From Nilaparvata lugens (taxonomy: Eukaryota; Arthropoda; Insecta; Hemiptera; Delphacidae): a stretch of DNA of 64,000 nucleotides. Every line of letters starts with the position of its first letter. The first letter of the stretch is position 1. The stretch is from contig NC_052507.1 of assembly GCF_014356525.2 (NCBI RefSeq), positions 35,959,013 through 36,023,012 of the forward strand, in the 5' to 3' direction. The notes below the pieces were generated by a model. The model was not told the DNA's origin, made no database searches, and saw only the letters and a program-made list of their open reading frames with translations. Positions 1 through 12,193 of the stretch are shown piece after piece. The position numbers and the translations under genes are program-made.

Positions 1-2909
1 CTGAATTGTATTTGATGCTGGTTCCAGAACATCATCTGGTTTGTCATTGATCCAGGTTCTTCATGCTGGTCCCAAATTGCAGACTGACATTCTTGTTTTG
101 TTAGTTAATTTTCGTTTGTTCCCAATCACACTTACTGCCGACATTAAACAAATGTATCAACAGATATTAGTGGAGGATTCCTGCCGTCGTTATCAGTGTG
201 TATTGTGGAGATTTTCGCCGGAGGATCCAATCGAAATTTATCAGCTGAATTGTGTTGTTTTTGGTGTTTAAAGCTCTCCATATTTGGCGCTTCGCACCAT
301 CCACCAGCTTGTAGAGGAGGATGGAAATCGTTTTCCGGCTGCCAAGGCGAGAATACCAAGAGACATGTTCATGGACGACTTAGTCACATCTGTCGCCACA
401 GAGTCAGAGGCCACGGAGCTGTATCGTCAGTCCAAGCAGCTGTTTGAGGGAGGAGGTTTCTCGCTCACAAAGTGGACTTCAAATTCACCATTAATGTTGG
501 AGAAATTCTCGGAGGATGAGAAATCGTCTTCGTACAAGGATTTCGAAGCAGACAACTCCTTGGCCATCTTGGGATTGAATTGGCAACCTAGTACTGATCT
601 GTTTCAGTTTTCAGTCAAGAGTGGTGAGGTCATCGCTAATAAGTGTTCTATTCTGTCAGTGATGGCTCGTATCTATGGTCCACTTGGTCTCTTGTCACCG
701 TTTACATTATTTCTAAAGTGTCTTGTCCAGAAACTGTGGAAATTAGGAGTGGATTGGGACGAGAAGCCGCCTGAGTCTATATGCACTCTTTGGGAGAATT
801 GTCAAAAAGAGTTGCCTCTATTGTTGAAATTTGCTGTTCCACGTCACGTTGGTTTGTTTCAGGATTCTCACATCAGTTTGATTGGTTTTTGTGACACACC
901 ATTGTCTGGTTATGGTGCAGTTATCTATGTGAAGTCGCAGAAGGAGAGCGAGGAGCCAAGAGTTGTATTATTGTGTTCGAAGTCCAAGGTAGCATCATCT
1001 AAAGTTGTTTCAATACCTCGTTTGGAGTTGTGTGTGGCACTCTTGTTGGCAAAACTCATGAATTCAGTAGTCACTATTATTAGTGAACATTGTCATGTAT
1101 CTCGTATTGTCGCACTCTCTGATTCTACAGTCACCTTGTGTTGGATTAATGCTCCATCTGCGAAATGGCAAACTTTTGTTGGTAATCGTGTCGCAAAAAT
1201 ACAGGATTCTTGTATACAGGGGTGGATGCATGTTGCCGGAATTGGAAATCCTGCTGACTGTTTGTCTAGAGGTTTATCACCAGTTGAGCTTGTGAACTTT
1301 CCATTGTGGCTCTCAGGTCCATCATGGATAGCAGAGGACGAATGCGATTGGCCCGTTCGAACTCAAATGGAAGAGATAGTGGATCCACTGGAGGCGAAAA
1401 AACCGTCAGTGTTGACAGTCACAAAATCTCCTGATTGTAACAGCAATGCAATATATTCATTGATTGGTCGTTGTTTGGATTATGGTCGTCTTTTGAGAAT
1501 TGTAATTCTTGTTCTCAAATTCTTACGAATCTTACCCCAATCAGAAGAATCAGATTTCGACGTTGCTGAGAGGTATCTATGTAAAGTGGTACAGAAGATA
1601 CATTTTTCATCTGAATTTGAGCAATTAGAGAAGGGAGAAGATTGTTCTATGCACCTACGTCACCTGTCTCCATCCATTGATAAAGGTGTGATTCGCGTCG
1701 GCGGTCGTTTGTCTCATGCTGGACTTGAATTTGAGACTTGTCATCAGATGATCTTACCAAAATCCGACGCTTTCGTATCGATGTTAATTGATTATCATCA
1801 CAAGAAGAATTGTCATGCTGGACCTTCGTTATTGTTGTTCTTGATCAGACAGAGATTCTGGATACTGTCTGCTTGCTCTATTATTCGTATTTGTGTCTAA
1901 GTGTAATCTTTGTTTCCATATTCGACCTAGTAATAATGCAATTATTCCGAAAATGGGTGACCTGCCTGCTTGTTGAGTGTCAAAATGCAAACCATTTGAA
2001 AATTGTTGTGTGGATTACACTGGTCCTCTGCGTATTACTATGATGAGAAATCGTAATCCTTGTGTTTTGAAAGCTTACATTTGTCTGCTTGTGTGTATGA
2101 CAACAAAGGCAGTACATATTGAGTTGGTATCGGATCTATCAACACCCATGTTTTTAGCTGCGTTTCGTCGTTTTTAGTTACATCGTGGACCCTGTCGTGT
2201 GATGTATTCCGATTGTGGTACTAATTTTGTAGGTGCCTAGGAACAGTTGCGAAAAATATCTCAACTTTTGAACTTGTCCGAGTTTCAAACCACATTGACT
2301 AGTCAACTCGCCGAACACAAAATTGATTGGAAATTCATTCCCCCTGGTTTGCCGCATTTTGGAGGTCTGTGGGAGGCAATTGTCAAATCTGTAAAGTTGC
2401 ATCTGTTCCGAGTAATTGGCAATCAACTTCTCACCTATGAGGAACTGAACACTGTATTGGTGCAGATTAAAGGTGTCCTGAATTCCCGCCCACTGTCTGT
2501 ACTGAGTGAGGATCCGCATGAACCGCTGGCTTCAACACCAGCACACTTTTTGACACTAACACCATTGAAATCATTTCCCATGCGGGACGTGGACAGTGTC
2601 CCTGTGAATCGTCTCACCAGGTATGAATTGATCAGTCAACTTATTCAATCGTTCTGGAACCGATGGAGAAGAAAGTACCTGCACGAACTTCAGAGTCATA
2701 AAAAATGGTTGAAATCACCCACTTCTATCAGTGTGGGAACGGTTGTGGTAGTAGACCAACCAAACACACCTCCATTGCAGTGGCCACTGGGTGTCATTGA
2801 ACAAGAGTTTCCAGGAAGTGACGGCGAGGTTCGAGTGGCGAGTGTTCACCTAAAAACTGGTATCTATAAAAGACCAGTAACAAAATTATATCCACTCCCA
2901 ACTCAATAG
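1..2909 (+). pseudogene. pol: Pao-type pol (RT-RNase H-integrase), broken
   Basis: The remnant begins inside reverse transcriptase: 41-271 carries ADIKQMYQQI and VLWRFSPEDPIEIYQLN. A frameshift near 270-284 leads to ORF 284-1900 (538 aa), with the catalytic loop FMDD (about residue 30) in place of YVDD, then the RNase H-like stretch LIGFCDTPLSGYGAV (about 205), IPRLELCVALLLAKL and SDSTVTLCWI, and an HHKKNCHAG integrase finger near its end. The integrase core follows in other frames: VDYTGP (1977-2177), a stop at 2175, then YSDCGTNF (about 2200-2225), where the usual Asn is Cys, another stop near 2238, and GLWEAIVKS in 2247-2909. The three integrase acids (D, D, E) are therefore all still visible. 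The protein ends TKLYPLPTQ, as Pao integrases commonly end just before the LTR. At least two frameshifts and two stops make it a pseudogene. Confidence 0.9.
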
Positions 2910-3350
2910 TTGTTGTGATTGTTGCATTTTTTCTTTTGTGTTGTTTTTTGGTGTTGGTGTTTTGTTTTTTTTGGCATGTCTGGATTTTTCCTTTCCGTGG
3001 TTTTTTCAGTTTTGTAACTTGGCTGAAAAATAGATTTTCAGAGGCGGGGGTATGTTCTGGCCAGAGAATTCGAATTGTAGCGCCAGAATGCCAGACTGTG
3101 GTTCTGCCAATAGCAGGCTTGTGTTTGCGCCGGCACAACCATCCTGCTGCGTGGCATTGTGGATGAATTTTTGTAAGTCTAGCTGTCTTTTCCCGTCGCC
3201 CCGTTGTTGTGCAAGACCGAATTTGTGTTTGTCTGTAATGTAATTTTCGATCGGAAATTTCTTTTAAGTTGTTTGAGTGTAGTGTGTGTGAATTATGAAT
3301 ATAACAGCTAAATAGTATTGAATTGAATTAATTTGAATCGGATTTGAATT

Positions 3351-3388
3351 TATAAAGAATCCAGTTTGAGCTTTGTTCAAAACACAGT
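3351..3388 (+). promoter_or_regulatory. LTR core promoter: TATA and initiator
   Basis: TATAAAG at 3351-3357 is followed about 30 bp later by CACAGT (3383-3388), resembling the insect initiator TCAKT. In LTR elements this marks the U3/R boundary. The spacing is right; the start site is inferred. Confidence 0.45.
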
Positions 3389-3483
3389 GCATAGCCTGCA
3401 AGTTGAATGCAAAAAGGCAGCCCGGAAGCAAAAACCTGTCTTTTCCCAGATTTCATCCCACCCTGAACCTGACCAAAACACCT

Positions 3484-3489
3484 AATAAA
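3484..3489 (+). terminator. LTR polyadenylation signal AATAAA
   Basis: AATAAA about 100 bp after the inferred start site, followed by a GT/T-rich stretch (3530-3550). This is the usual downstream element of a poly(A) site and would end the R region. Confidence 0.45.
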
Positions 3490-3689
3490 GGCTTCGAAGG
3501 GCAAGTAGTCAAGATTGGAATGAATTTGGTGAGTTTTTTCTTTTTTTTATTGTTCATTAATGCAGAGTTTAACTGTACAAATAACCTGGCTCAAATTGAA
3601 GATTAAATTTTGCCCCTTGTTTGTATTTGATTATTTAAATAGTAAATTACAGTCCTCTGGTAGCTCTAGCCTGAGCTTTGTTCAGAACA

Positions 3690-4217
3690 GTGGTTATTGA
3701 ATGCCAGTTTCAGTGTGGTAATTTTATCAAATTTTTCACTTGGATCCCGACCGGATGATATAACTGGGAATAGTAACCTTACAAATTAGAAATTTCTATT
3801 ACAAATTATTCAGTCAGGAAAATTCAATGGTTGAGGTAGTAGATTATTTGAATTATTATTAGATTCTTCTTATGATAGAATTAAAAGCGAACTTCAGGAT
3901 CATCTGCCTCAGCGAATTGCTGAATTCCAATGCATAACTGAAAATAATTATTTATTTCTTAAGTTTAATTCAATTCTCATTATGTCAATGTTGTGGTAAT
4001 TCACCGTAAAGTCTGGTGGTTTCGTTGAGATAGTATCCTAGAAAATTATAAATTTAATTACTTGTGATATTCGTTTGTGACCTATTCAGACGAAAGTTGT
4101 CAGATTTATTTTTTGTGGATTGCTTAGGAATTGGATCGACACCCTGCGGCGTTCTTCCGACTGTTCGGCATTGTTAATATTTTTGATTGCAGGTAAGGTT
4201 GGTCCAGGACCTAATGC
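3690..4217. other. AT-rich spacer, nothing recognised
   Basis: No open frame, tandem repeat or terminal structure stands out between the LTR and the following Helitron-like element. Confidence 0.5.
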
Positions 4218-5177
4218 AGTACCACAATATATAAAAACGAAATGGCACTCACTAACTGACTGACTCACTGACTGACTGACTCACTCACTCACTTGCAGAA
4301 CTTAAAATCTACCGGACCAAAAACGTTAAAATTTGGTAGGTATGTTCAGTTGGCCCTTTAGAGGCGCACTAAGAACGGATTTAGAAAAATTTCCAAAGAT
4401 ACGCCCAAAATCTGCGTTTTTCCAGCGTTTTATTAGCGTTTTCTCAGCTTTATCGAGAACAAATAAACAGAAAATGTTCAAATTCAGTACAGAAGATCAG
4501 CTAGGGTGTAATAATGTTGTATTAGAAGGAATTTTTAATAACGTCAAAGATACGCTGAAAATTGGCGTTTTTCCAGCGTTTTTTTTTTATTTTTCTTAGA
4601 TTTATCGTGAATAAATGAACAGAAATCGCTCAAATTTAGTACAGAAACTCAGCTAATGTTGTGTTAGAAGGAATTTGCAATAACGTCAAAGATACGCCCA
4701 AAATTAGCGTTTTTCCAGGGTTTTTTTGCTTTTTCTCAGATTTATCGAGAACAAATGAACAGAAATTGTTTAAATTTGGTACAGAAGCTAAGCTAGGGTC
4801 TAATAATGTTGTGTTAGAAGGAACTAGAAATAACGCCAAAGATACGCCCAAAATAAGCAGTAATATTACCAAAGTAACAGACAGAAAATTTTCAAATTTG
4901 GTACAGAGGTTTAGCTAGGATCTGAAAATTTTTCGATAAGGTGACTTTTATATTTCATCAAAGATACGCCGAAAATCAGCGTTTTTCCAACGTTTTTCTC
5001 AGCTTTTCTGCGTTTCCTCAGTACTTTGACTATCTGATGGGATGAAGCATGCTCAAATGAAAAATGCAGACGAGCGAAGCGAGCCCGCTTATCTCACTTT
5101 TGGACAATCCAGTCGTGGGTCCAGGGTCCGCCCTCTGGCTAGACGGATTTGGCGAGCGAAGCGAGCCTGACGGCTAG
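4218..5177 (+). mobile_element. Helitron-like non-autonomous element
   Basis: It begins around 4218 with ACCACAATATATAAAAAC, followed by GGCACTCAC and a run of ACTGACTGACTC units, a layout shared with the element start at 60712. Its 3' end is a GC-rich stretch (5151-5177) finishing GGCTAG and followed by T, the Helitron CTAG|T signature. The middle is a ~150-bp tandem array. No Rep/helicase ORF is present. The 3' end is clearer than the 5' end, where the canonical leading TC is not visible. Confidence 0.5.
4397..5010 (+). repeat. ~150-bp tandem repeat, five degenerate units
   Basis: The word AGATACGCC(C/G)AAAAT recurs at 4397, 4548, 4690, 4840 and 4962 (spacings 151, 142, 150, 122). Each is followed by a GCGTTTTTCCAGCG-like block, a TTTATCGAGAACAAAT block, a TACAGAAG block and TAATAATGTTGT. 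The units have diverged, so the array is old. The short ORFs across it are products of the repeat and not genes. Confidence 0.8.
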
Positions 5178-5346
5178 TCACATTATAAAAAATGAAACTA
5201 GATGTAGATTCAATATGAAATTCAGTTTAAACTGGCACTTTTGCAAATGTCCCTAATAGAATAATGATTGCTAATTTAGTTGTTGAATTGAAAAAAAAAA
5301 TTGATAACTTGTATCTTGCATGGAAATCTTCAACAACTCTCAAGGA

Positions 5347-5634
5347 TTATAATATTGTTGAAATACAGCCCATAACATAGCTTTTGGTGCGATGAAAAAC
5401 CTCTTTGATAAGATTAATAAACTCATAACTATTATTGGAAAAATCAATGTCTTTCTGACATGGAAATTTATTGGACATAGTGAGAAATTCTGTAAAAATG
5501 TATGTTATTATTGATCCTCTACCAATCTTTAAATCGCTTGTTTCAATTTTCTTTTCTGGAAATACATCTAAAATGGACGTTAAATGGATGAAGAAGTTTA
5601 AATCGAGTTTGGCTAGTTTGTACAAACTATTCAT
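5347..5634 (-). pseudogene. Possible fragment of a transposase-like protein
   Basis: A 95-codon frame on the minus strand stays open for some 15 codons upstream of its first Met (…DFWQPMNSLYKLAKL…). It has amphipathic leucine-rich text and ends STIL. I associate FWQPMNSLYKL and the ILDVFPEKKIE style with C-terminal pieces of transposase-derived proteins, but no catalytic motif is present and I cannot name a family. It could equally be a chance frame. Confidence 0.2.
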
Positions 5635-8175
5635 CGGTTGCCAGAAATCAATTATCGGTGAAGTTTGCTTTGATTTTGTTCAGCAACTGCAAAGCTACTG
5701 CACGCTGACTGGAGAGTAAAGAGTACCCAAAAGGACATGGGGATGCGGAGGCAGCATGGTTCCCTTGCCCATTTAGAATTCAAAGTGTATTGGGGGAAAA
5801 AAGTCGCAAAAACTAAGGGAACGTTGAGAATGGAGAGAGGTTTTACTGGGGTTGATGAAAGGGACGAGGAGGAAACGAGGAAGTGAAAGAGGTTGAAGAA
5901 GAAGAAGGGTTTTGGGAGGGGGGTGAGTGGGGAATCTACAGTACAATCGGCAGTTTAATTGCTGTGGAACGAGGGTTTAAAATAAGAGATAAGGGAAAAA
6001 TATGAGAGAAAGAAACACGCAGAGCGCCCCCTCTCCATCAGTTTTCAGGGGGTTCTAACTGAATGGCCCTGCGGACAGAAGAAAGAAAAATTGCTACGAA
6101 ATGCAAATCCATATGCTAATTGAAACATTACCGATAAGAGGAAGGTGGATGGGGATGAAGTTTCCGCTTATTGATGAGCGAGTGAAGAGGAGGATGAGAA
6201 GGAGGAGTAGACAGAGGAAAGGGCAATCGCGGAAAGTCTTCTTAACTTCCCCCTCCCTTCCCACGACAATTATCCAGCTTCCGTCCTGAAGGAGTTTTGT
6301 AATGCTAACAAACTAGGGCGGGAATTACTTAGTGACTGGCGCAAAATGCGAGAAGCTAGTTGGTATTATGATTGTACATGAACCAGTGTTGCATAGGCCA
6401 TTTGCAGTCATTACGAACGTCGATAGATGACGCATGAACACCACTTCATTGCCATGTCTCTCATCCTTACTCTTCCAACTTCTTTCAGAACAACTCCTCA
6501 CATGCAGATGGAAGTCTTATGAGAGTGATCTTTGACTTATTCAAGATAAGTGAAACAGAGGAGCAATGTCTGCCGATGAGTTTTCCCCAATTCAATATTG
6601 TAGATTTCGAAGACATAATGTTGACTGTAGTTATAATATGCCGTACAATTCATATTCAATTTTTCAACTCAAACTTCAAATAGTGAACAAATTATTCTAC
6701 TCATCAAACTATGCTTAGTTTCTAGCATTTCTATCACACATTTCATCATCAAGCATGCACATTCACATCATACGCTGAACAACGCGTGTAATATAATATG
6801 GTTTGTGGTGTCAATATGGTTTTCCAGAACTCCATATCCAGAAAGAACTCCATTGCATGGATAGCTAAGATATCTTTCCAGTTTTTATGACTGTTTCAAC
6901 TTGTCTCAATCAATAACTTAAATGATTCAAATATTGAAAGCTGTGCTCAACTGCTCAATAGTCATAACTCAATTGCTGCCATGCTCAAGCATTGCAACGG
7001 GTAAAGTGTAATACGGAATTGTCAGAACTGTGCTGGAAACGATCAAGCTCACTTACATTTGAACAAACAAACTTCAATGACAAACATACGAACTCCAGTG
7101 ACGAACAAACCCGCAGATTCGGCCACAAACTGTCCTATCGACTGGTCCAATCTCGAATCTGCATGCACTTTTTACTTCCGGTTCACTCTTTTCCTGTTAC
7201 TCTCTCACTCTCTCTCTCTCTCCCTATCCGCTGTACTACGCGGGGCAAAACGTTTTCGAAATCACAATGGCCGTGTTTTGTTTCACATGTGATTTATCTG
7301 TCGGTGCTTTTGTTTTGGCTGTTCGTCTCACTTATTCCACTGTCGATTATTCTGTGAAATATGGCACGCGACTTGACAAGGTCGGAAGCCAAAGTCGGGC
7401 TTGGGGGATTGGAGCTCCGGGCTCCGGGGCTCCGGGCCTGGGCTTTGGGCTTTGGGCTTACTTTGAGCCGTCTGACGGATTCTTCGAGCGCTGAACAAGT
7501 TGATGAATCGGTTTGCCACCCTTCACTCATCCCTCCCTCTCTTCGCAAAACAACTTCAAATTGCCAGTCACACAACCTATTCAACTGACTTGTCTACCGG
7601 GGCCGTTTTCAAATGTTGAAAAATTGAGCTATTTTGTTTGATGTGTATTTTGTTGCAAAGGCCAGGGTGAATCTGTTTTTTTAGTTATCAATTCAAGTTG
7701 ATAATTTCATTGTGCACCTGGTGTCTTGAAAAACTGATGTGTCAAAAATAGCAAACATTTCAATGTCTATAAGTTTTTTATAATATTCATTTTTTGATGT
7801 ATAGCTCAAAAATACATGATATTCAATTTTGTAACTTAGACTTGCATCATGATTATGAAAAGATGACTATAGAAAGATTGACTATAATTCTATCAAGTAG
7901 AAACAATTCAACTCTCTCAATAGTCACTCTGAATATGATGTATAAGTATATTTGTTGACACTATCCATGAAAAACATGAAGAATAATTTGGTTATTTTGA
8001 AGTTATCTGAGCTATAATAATTCATTCAAGATTCATCGAATGTGTAATGTATTATTCAAATCAATACTTCGAAGATTCAAATCACTTGGATGTTTATAAT
8101 AAAATATATCATTTTTTGGTTATTCAACATACAGGTAAATCGTGCGAAATATAAGTATAGGCATCGACACAAAGG
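5635..8175. other. Non-coding stretch with low-complexity tracts
   Basis: No gene is seen. It holds a strongly purine-rich tract (about 5840-5940, G/A on the plus strand), a CT microsatellite (about 7200-7225) and a GC-rich block of short imperfect repeats (7411-7460, units GGCTCCGGG and GGGCTTT). The overlapping ORFs at 6992-7588 on both strands are low-complexity products. Confidence 0.5.
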
Positions 8176-8179
8176 TTGT

Positions 8180-10728
8180 TGTGCCTTACCTTTTAAAAGA
8201 TGATAAAAAAGATAATTTTGAATATAATTTAGAATTTAGAAAAAGGCCGACACATCTAGAAAATACCTGAGTCCATACTTAATTCATGCAGGTGAACGGG
8301 CTAGAGTCAAGAAAACTTCAATTAATCTTGCCATGCCTGATTTACTAGGTTTTTACTATAAACTAACACTACACTTTGAAATAATTGAAAAAAATACAAA
8401 CAACTTCAATAAACATTGGCAACTAGAATCGAACGACAGAAACAACAATTTCATGTTACTTTGTTAACATTCTTCATCTGATTTGGGGGCGCATTACTAT
8501 CCCTCATTTAGATAGCAATACGTCACAGAACCAAACAATATCAGTCATAAAATAACAAATTAATTTCAACATGAAATTACTCAAGAAAGAAAAGCCCGTT
8601 GAACCCAAATTTCGTCGATAGTAGCCCATATAACCCATTTCATAATAATTTTGAATCCCCACTTTTGATTGACATTCTCGAATGAACCTTTGTTTCACTA
8701 CACTGCACTTTCGTTAGTCTGTACGTTGCTTTATCGTCGGGGTTACAGTACCTTGTTTTTGGCGGTGAACTTTTACCGGTTGAATTTGGCTTGACGGCGA
8801 CGTCCTCTTACGTCCCTAGACCTGTCGTCTGAACGGGTGTCTTGTTGTCTGAAGCGGTGTTACATAAAGTTGCGGAACCAAAGGGGTGGTACATGAAGTT
8901 GGTTTGGGGGCACACATGAACCGCTGTAAATAAATGTATTACAGCATGTAACATATTTAATTTGGATTGATAAATAAAAATCCCTAGTTGAAATATTTAT
9001 AGGTCTAAGTGAAGTAATTGGCTAATATCGCCAAAGAGATAACATGAAGATTAGATAATATCAGACGTCCTGGCTAAACTGTACAACAGCCTAAGAGGAA
9101 TGGGAATAAATTTTGCTAATATATAATATTATATAAAATATTAAAAATTAAGGTTAGGCATAAATATTTACTGATCGGCGACCTAATGATCGACTGAGCC
9201 ATACAACGTAGAATCTGACCAAACACCTTGGCAGAAATTTATTGTGGCAAAACAGTATGCAATTTGAGGAACTAAAGGTCTCACGTGGCTAATTATTGTA
9301 ATGTATGAAACAACTAATAACCTATAAAAAATTACTTAGCATGTAAAGAGCATATTTAAAAACCCCAACAAAAATAATTAAATGTATTAAGGAAGTAGGA
9401 GGTTACTGGGCGCATGAATACTGTAATAATTTGCATGCACCAATCAAATAGCGGCAATTGACAGGCGGCAATAGTGAGCCGATTCAAAAATATTTGTATA
9501 TATTTCTACAAATAGTAAGAGTTTGTAAAAAATTGTTGTATAGTCTATGTTTTGGATATGGCCCGAAGGCAAAGAAATTATTAAATATATAACATAAGTA
9601 ATAATTTAATATTTTAGCACGGTCTATTTGAGCCTTGAATGGCGGAGGAATAGAATATTCAAATTTTTATGCAAATTTAGAAATCGGAAATGAAAATTGT
9701 AAAATTGAGAAACGAGAACCACACTCGCCTGCCAACTGCCACCATGAGAGGTCACTAAAAATTATAGAGCGTAATACCTTGCTATATCTTGTAATAATTT
9801 GAAGTTAAATTGAATTACTAAATTTCTTATAAGACTTTGTGATGCTCTTATAAGGCAAAAGTCATTTTTGAATAATTTTGTAGCCCCTTGGAAGAGACGA
9901 CTCCGGCTACAATAATCCAGGACCACCAGGAGTTGGATCGACATCAGCAGTTCATAAGAAAATTCCGACACGTGAGTGAAAAATATTGAAATAGTGATAG
10001 GGCGCCCTCAGTGCTTCGAAATTACATTAGAATCAAAGCTAGCTCGTCGAAAGGGTTTTCTTATGAATTAAGAATTTGGTAAAAAATACTTGCACAAGTA
10101 AATGTAGTATAAAAGGTATTTTATTAGAAAAGTAATGAATCAATTCATATATTGGAAGATCTATCAATCAAAGAAGTATAAAATCTAGGCTGTTAATACA
10201 ATATTCATATGATCATTAATTTCTGCAATATAATTTGCGATAGTTTATTGTAGCTCTGATTCACTAGATGAATTGCTCTATTTATTCCTTCAGGTGCCGA
10301 ATCTTGCACCCTGAGATATAAAATATATTTATTACAAAGAAATCTATTAGAAACTATAGAATTTAATATAATATATATTGGGATTACTAGTTTGTCAATT
10401 TATCATGCTGACCTAAAAATCTATTCAAAATAGAATTGTCCAAGTCGACAGGTATTAGCAAACTGATATCGCAGCTACATGCAAATAAATGCATATGATC
10501 ATAAAAATAAAAGCACATGGTAACATTTCGTGCTATAAAATTCAAAGAATAGTATTAGCCTGTGATATTCTATTGATTTCGATTATTGTTTTATCTTATA
10601 TTATATATTTTTTGTCGCTCTATATATTTTTTGCTCTGATTTATTTTTTGCAATATTTGTTAATATATGTATCAAATTGTTTATGGTGTGCGATTTTTTT
10701 TTTATTCCTCAATACTATAGTATAAGTA

Positions 10729-10765
<37 letters not shown>

Positions 10766-12189
10766 TATAAATTATCTGTATTATTTCTATAAGCTACTGT
10801 ATGAGCCCATTAATGTAAGATGACAAGAACATGTCGTACTGAAGTGAGACTGTATCCTATAAAAAACCACGACCTGATTTTTATAATTATTAAAATATTT
10901 CATGCTCTACCGACTTATGCCAAGCAGGAGGCTAATCGTTATTTAACTATAAAAAATAACGTGACAAGCATTAATTTCTAACTCTTCCTACAATTCATCA
11001 AAAGCTAAAACAGGAGTTATCTATTGATTACAATTAATTAAATTCTCTAATTCTATTTGAATCCTCATTTTATATAGATTTTTATCTTTAAACTACTGAT
11101 TCTTTGTATCAGAATTAATGGATCTTTCTTCACAAATAATTCAAAAGTTCTGTTATAATTTAATAAATTAGCATTCAGTTAAAAGCCTTAACGCCATGAG
11201 AAAACACAGTCAGAAAAATATAAAATTGTAAAATGTCATAAACTCAATATGAACCTAATCTTAAAAATTTCATTCCAATTTAAAGGCTATCTTCCTAAAT
11301 TTCAGCAATACTCTACAATAATATATCTACAGGAACAATAACTCAAATGTAACGTAACTGAAAACTTTCTATACTTCTTTAGAAAAAAAATATAATTATC
11401 TTCCATCACTAATAAAATCAAAAGGATTATTCTCAATCAATATTATTTACTTGAAAAATAACAGGCTTTGTTAATACAATACTCTTATGGAAGTTTCAAT
11501 CAATTAAATTCCCTAAATTATATTTTAACCTTATTTTACGTACCTTAGCAGTTATTTGAAGAAACAATTATTTGTACATGATGAAGAAACACAATTGAAC
11601 TTTTCAGGACATGGCACTACTAGAAAATTTGAACTTTAATAAAAATAAAACTAGCTCCTACATTAACTAATGATATAAACTTGTAAACCTGCCCAAAAAG
11701 GGGGAAACATAGTGACTACATCTTTACTCTCGTGGTGCTCCTAGCAAAGTGTCATCCGAAACGTAATCTGGTCTCTCAGCTGGGGAATCCCCCCCACTAC
11801 TGTATTAAGAAACAGGTCTCCTATTGGGCGAAGGGAATCAATTTGACCAATCGTCGCGTGTCTTCTAGAGCCTTTGGAACAAATAGTAACTGCAAAATCG
11901 GTAGTTTGTTATAATTTCAATGCTTGCTGTTTTCCAACTTATCACACTCTATGTCGCGACAGGAAGGCTAAGTTTCAGAGATAATTCCATAATCTACATT
12001 CCTCGACGACTCGGAGCCACAATTTTTAAATATCTATCATGGGAAACTCGAAGTCATGGTCGTTCATAATAGAGAGAGAAAATAATTTATTTCGCTAACT
12101 CACTTACAATAATGGCTCTAGTCTATTGCGTATTAAATGTACTATTAAAACTTGGGAAAAGGCCTGAATTAAAAATAGTGCTCGGCACA
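8180..12189 (-). mobile_element. TG...CA element, copy A (probable solo LTR, disrupted)
   Basis: On the plus strand it begins TGTGCC (8180-8185) and ends GGCACA (12184-12189), a 6-bp terminal inversion, and is flanked by the direct repeat TTGT at 8176-8179 and 12190-12193. An inverted copy lies at 35155-43718, which shows the ends are shared. Subtracting the nested insertion (2020 bp plus 4 bp) leaves about 1986 bp. There is no protein-coding domain, so a solo LTR or a non-autonomous LTR-type element is the simplest reading. Strand follows the reading that starts TGTGCCGAGCAC. The 65-codon frame at 8504-8698 is also in copy B but looks non-coding. Confidence 0.7.
8947..10966. mobile_element. 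2.02-kb TG...CA insertion nested in copy A
   Basis: Copy B reads straight across the site (42961-42970 region: TATTAC AGCA TTAATTT on the other strand). Copy A instead has TATTAC AGCA (8943-8946), then TGTAAC...GTGACA, then AGCA (10967-10970) and TTAATTT. The 4-bp target duplication, TG...CA ends and an empty-site allele define an insertion exactly. No domain is coded inside. It includes an (AT)n run at about 10731-10762. It is most likely a solo LTR, family unknown. Confidence 0.8.
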
Positions 12190-12193
12190 TTGT

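Larger units (their letters stand above)
1..3689 (+). mobile_element. BEL/Pao LTR retrotransposon, 5' part outside window
   Basis: The 3' portion of an LTR retrotransposon runs from the window edge through pol remnants (to 2909), a short untranslated spacer, a purine-rich tract (3041-3050, GAGGCGGGGG) and a 3' LTR (3053-3689). Domain order is reverse transcriptase, Pao-type RNase H region, HHCC integrase finger, DDE integrase core and a C-terminal domain, which is the BEL/Pao order. Gag, protease, PBS and 5' LTR would lie left of base 1. The pol is broken, so this copy cannot move by itself. Class is confident; the exact BEL or Pao lineage is not determined. Confidence 0.9.
3053..3689 (+). 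repeat. 3' LTR of the BEL/Pao element
   Basis: The sequence starts TGTTCTG and ends CAGAACA, a perfect 7-bp inverted terminus of the TG...CA type, 637 bp apart, and it sits directly behind a purine tract. It holds a TATA box, an initiator-like CACAGT and a polyadenylation signal in the right order for U3-R-U5. An alternative shorter end at 3384 (TTCAAAACA) is less likely because it would leave AATAAA outside the LTR. The matching 5' LTR is off-window, so the ends rest on terminal structure only. Confidence 0.7.

Noticed and set aside
4250..4295. CRISPR-like short repeats (ACTGACTC)n
   Set aside because: Simple microsatellite without spacers, in a eukaryotic TE.
5151..5168. GCGAGCGAAGCGAGC as a hairpin at the Helitron-like 3' end
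   Set aside because: It is a mirror repeat and not an inverted repeat, so it does not form a hairpin by Watson-Crick pairing.
8504..8698. 65-codon frame also present at 43203-43403 (inverted copy), suggesting a conserved small protein
   Set aside because: Both lie inside the TG...CA repeat. Several differences between them change amino acids (F/S, I/T, F/L) and the C-termini differ, so shared repeat ancestry explains the match.
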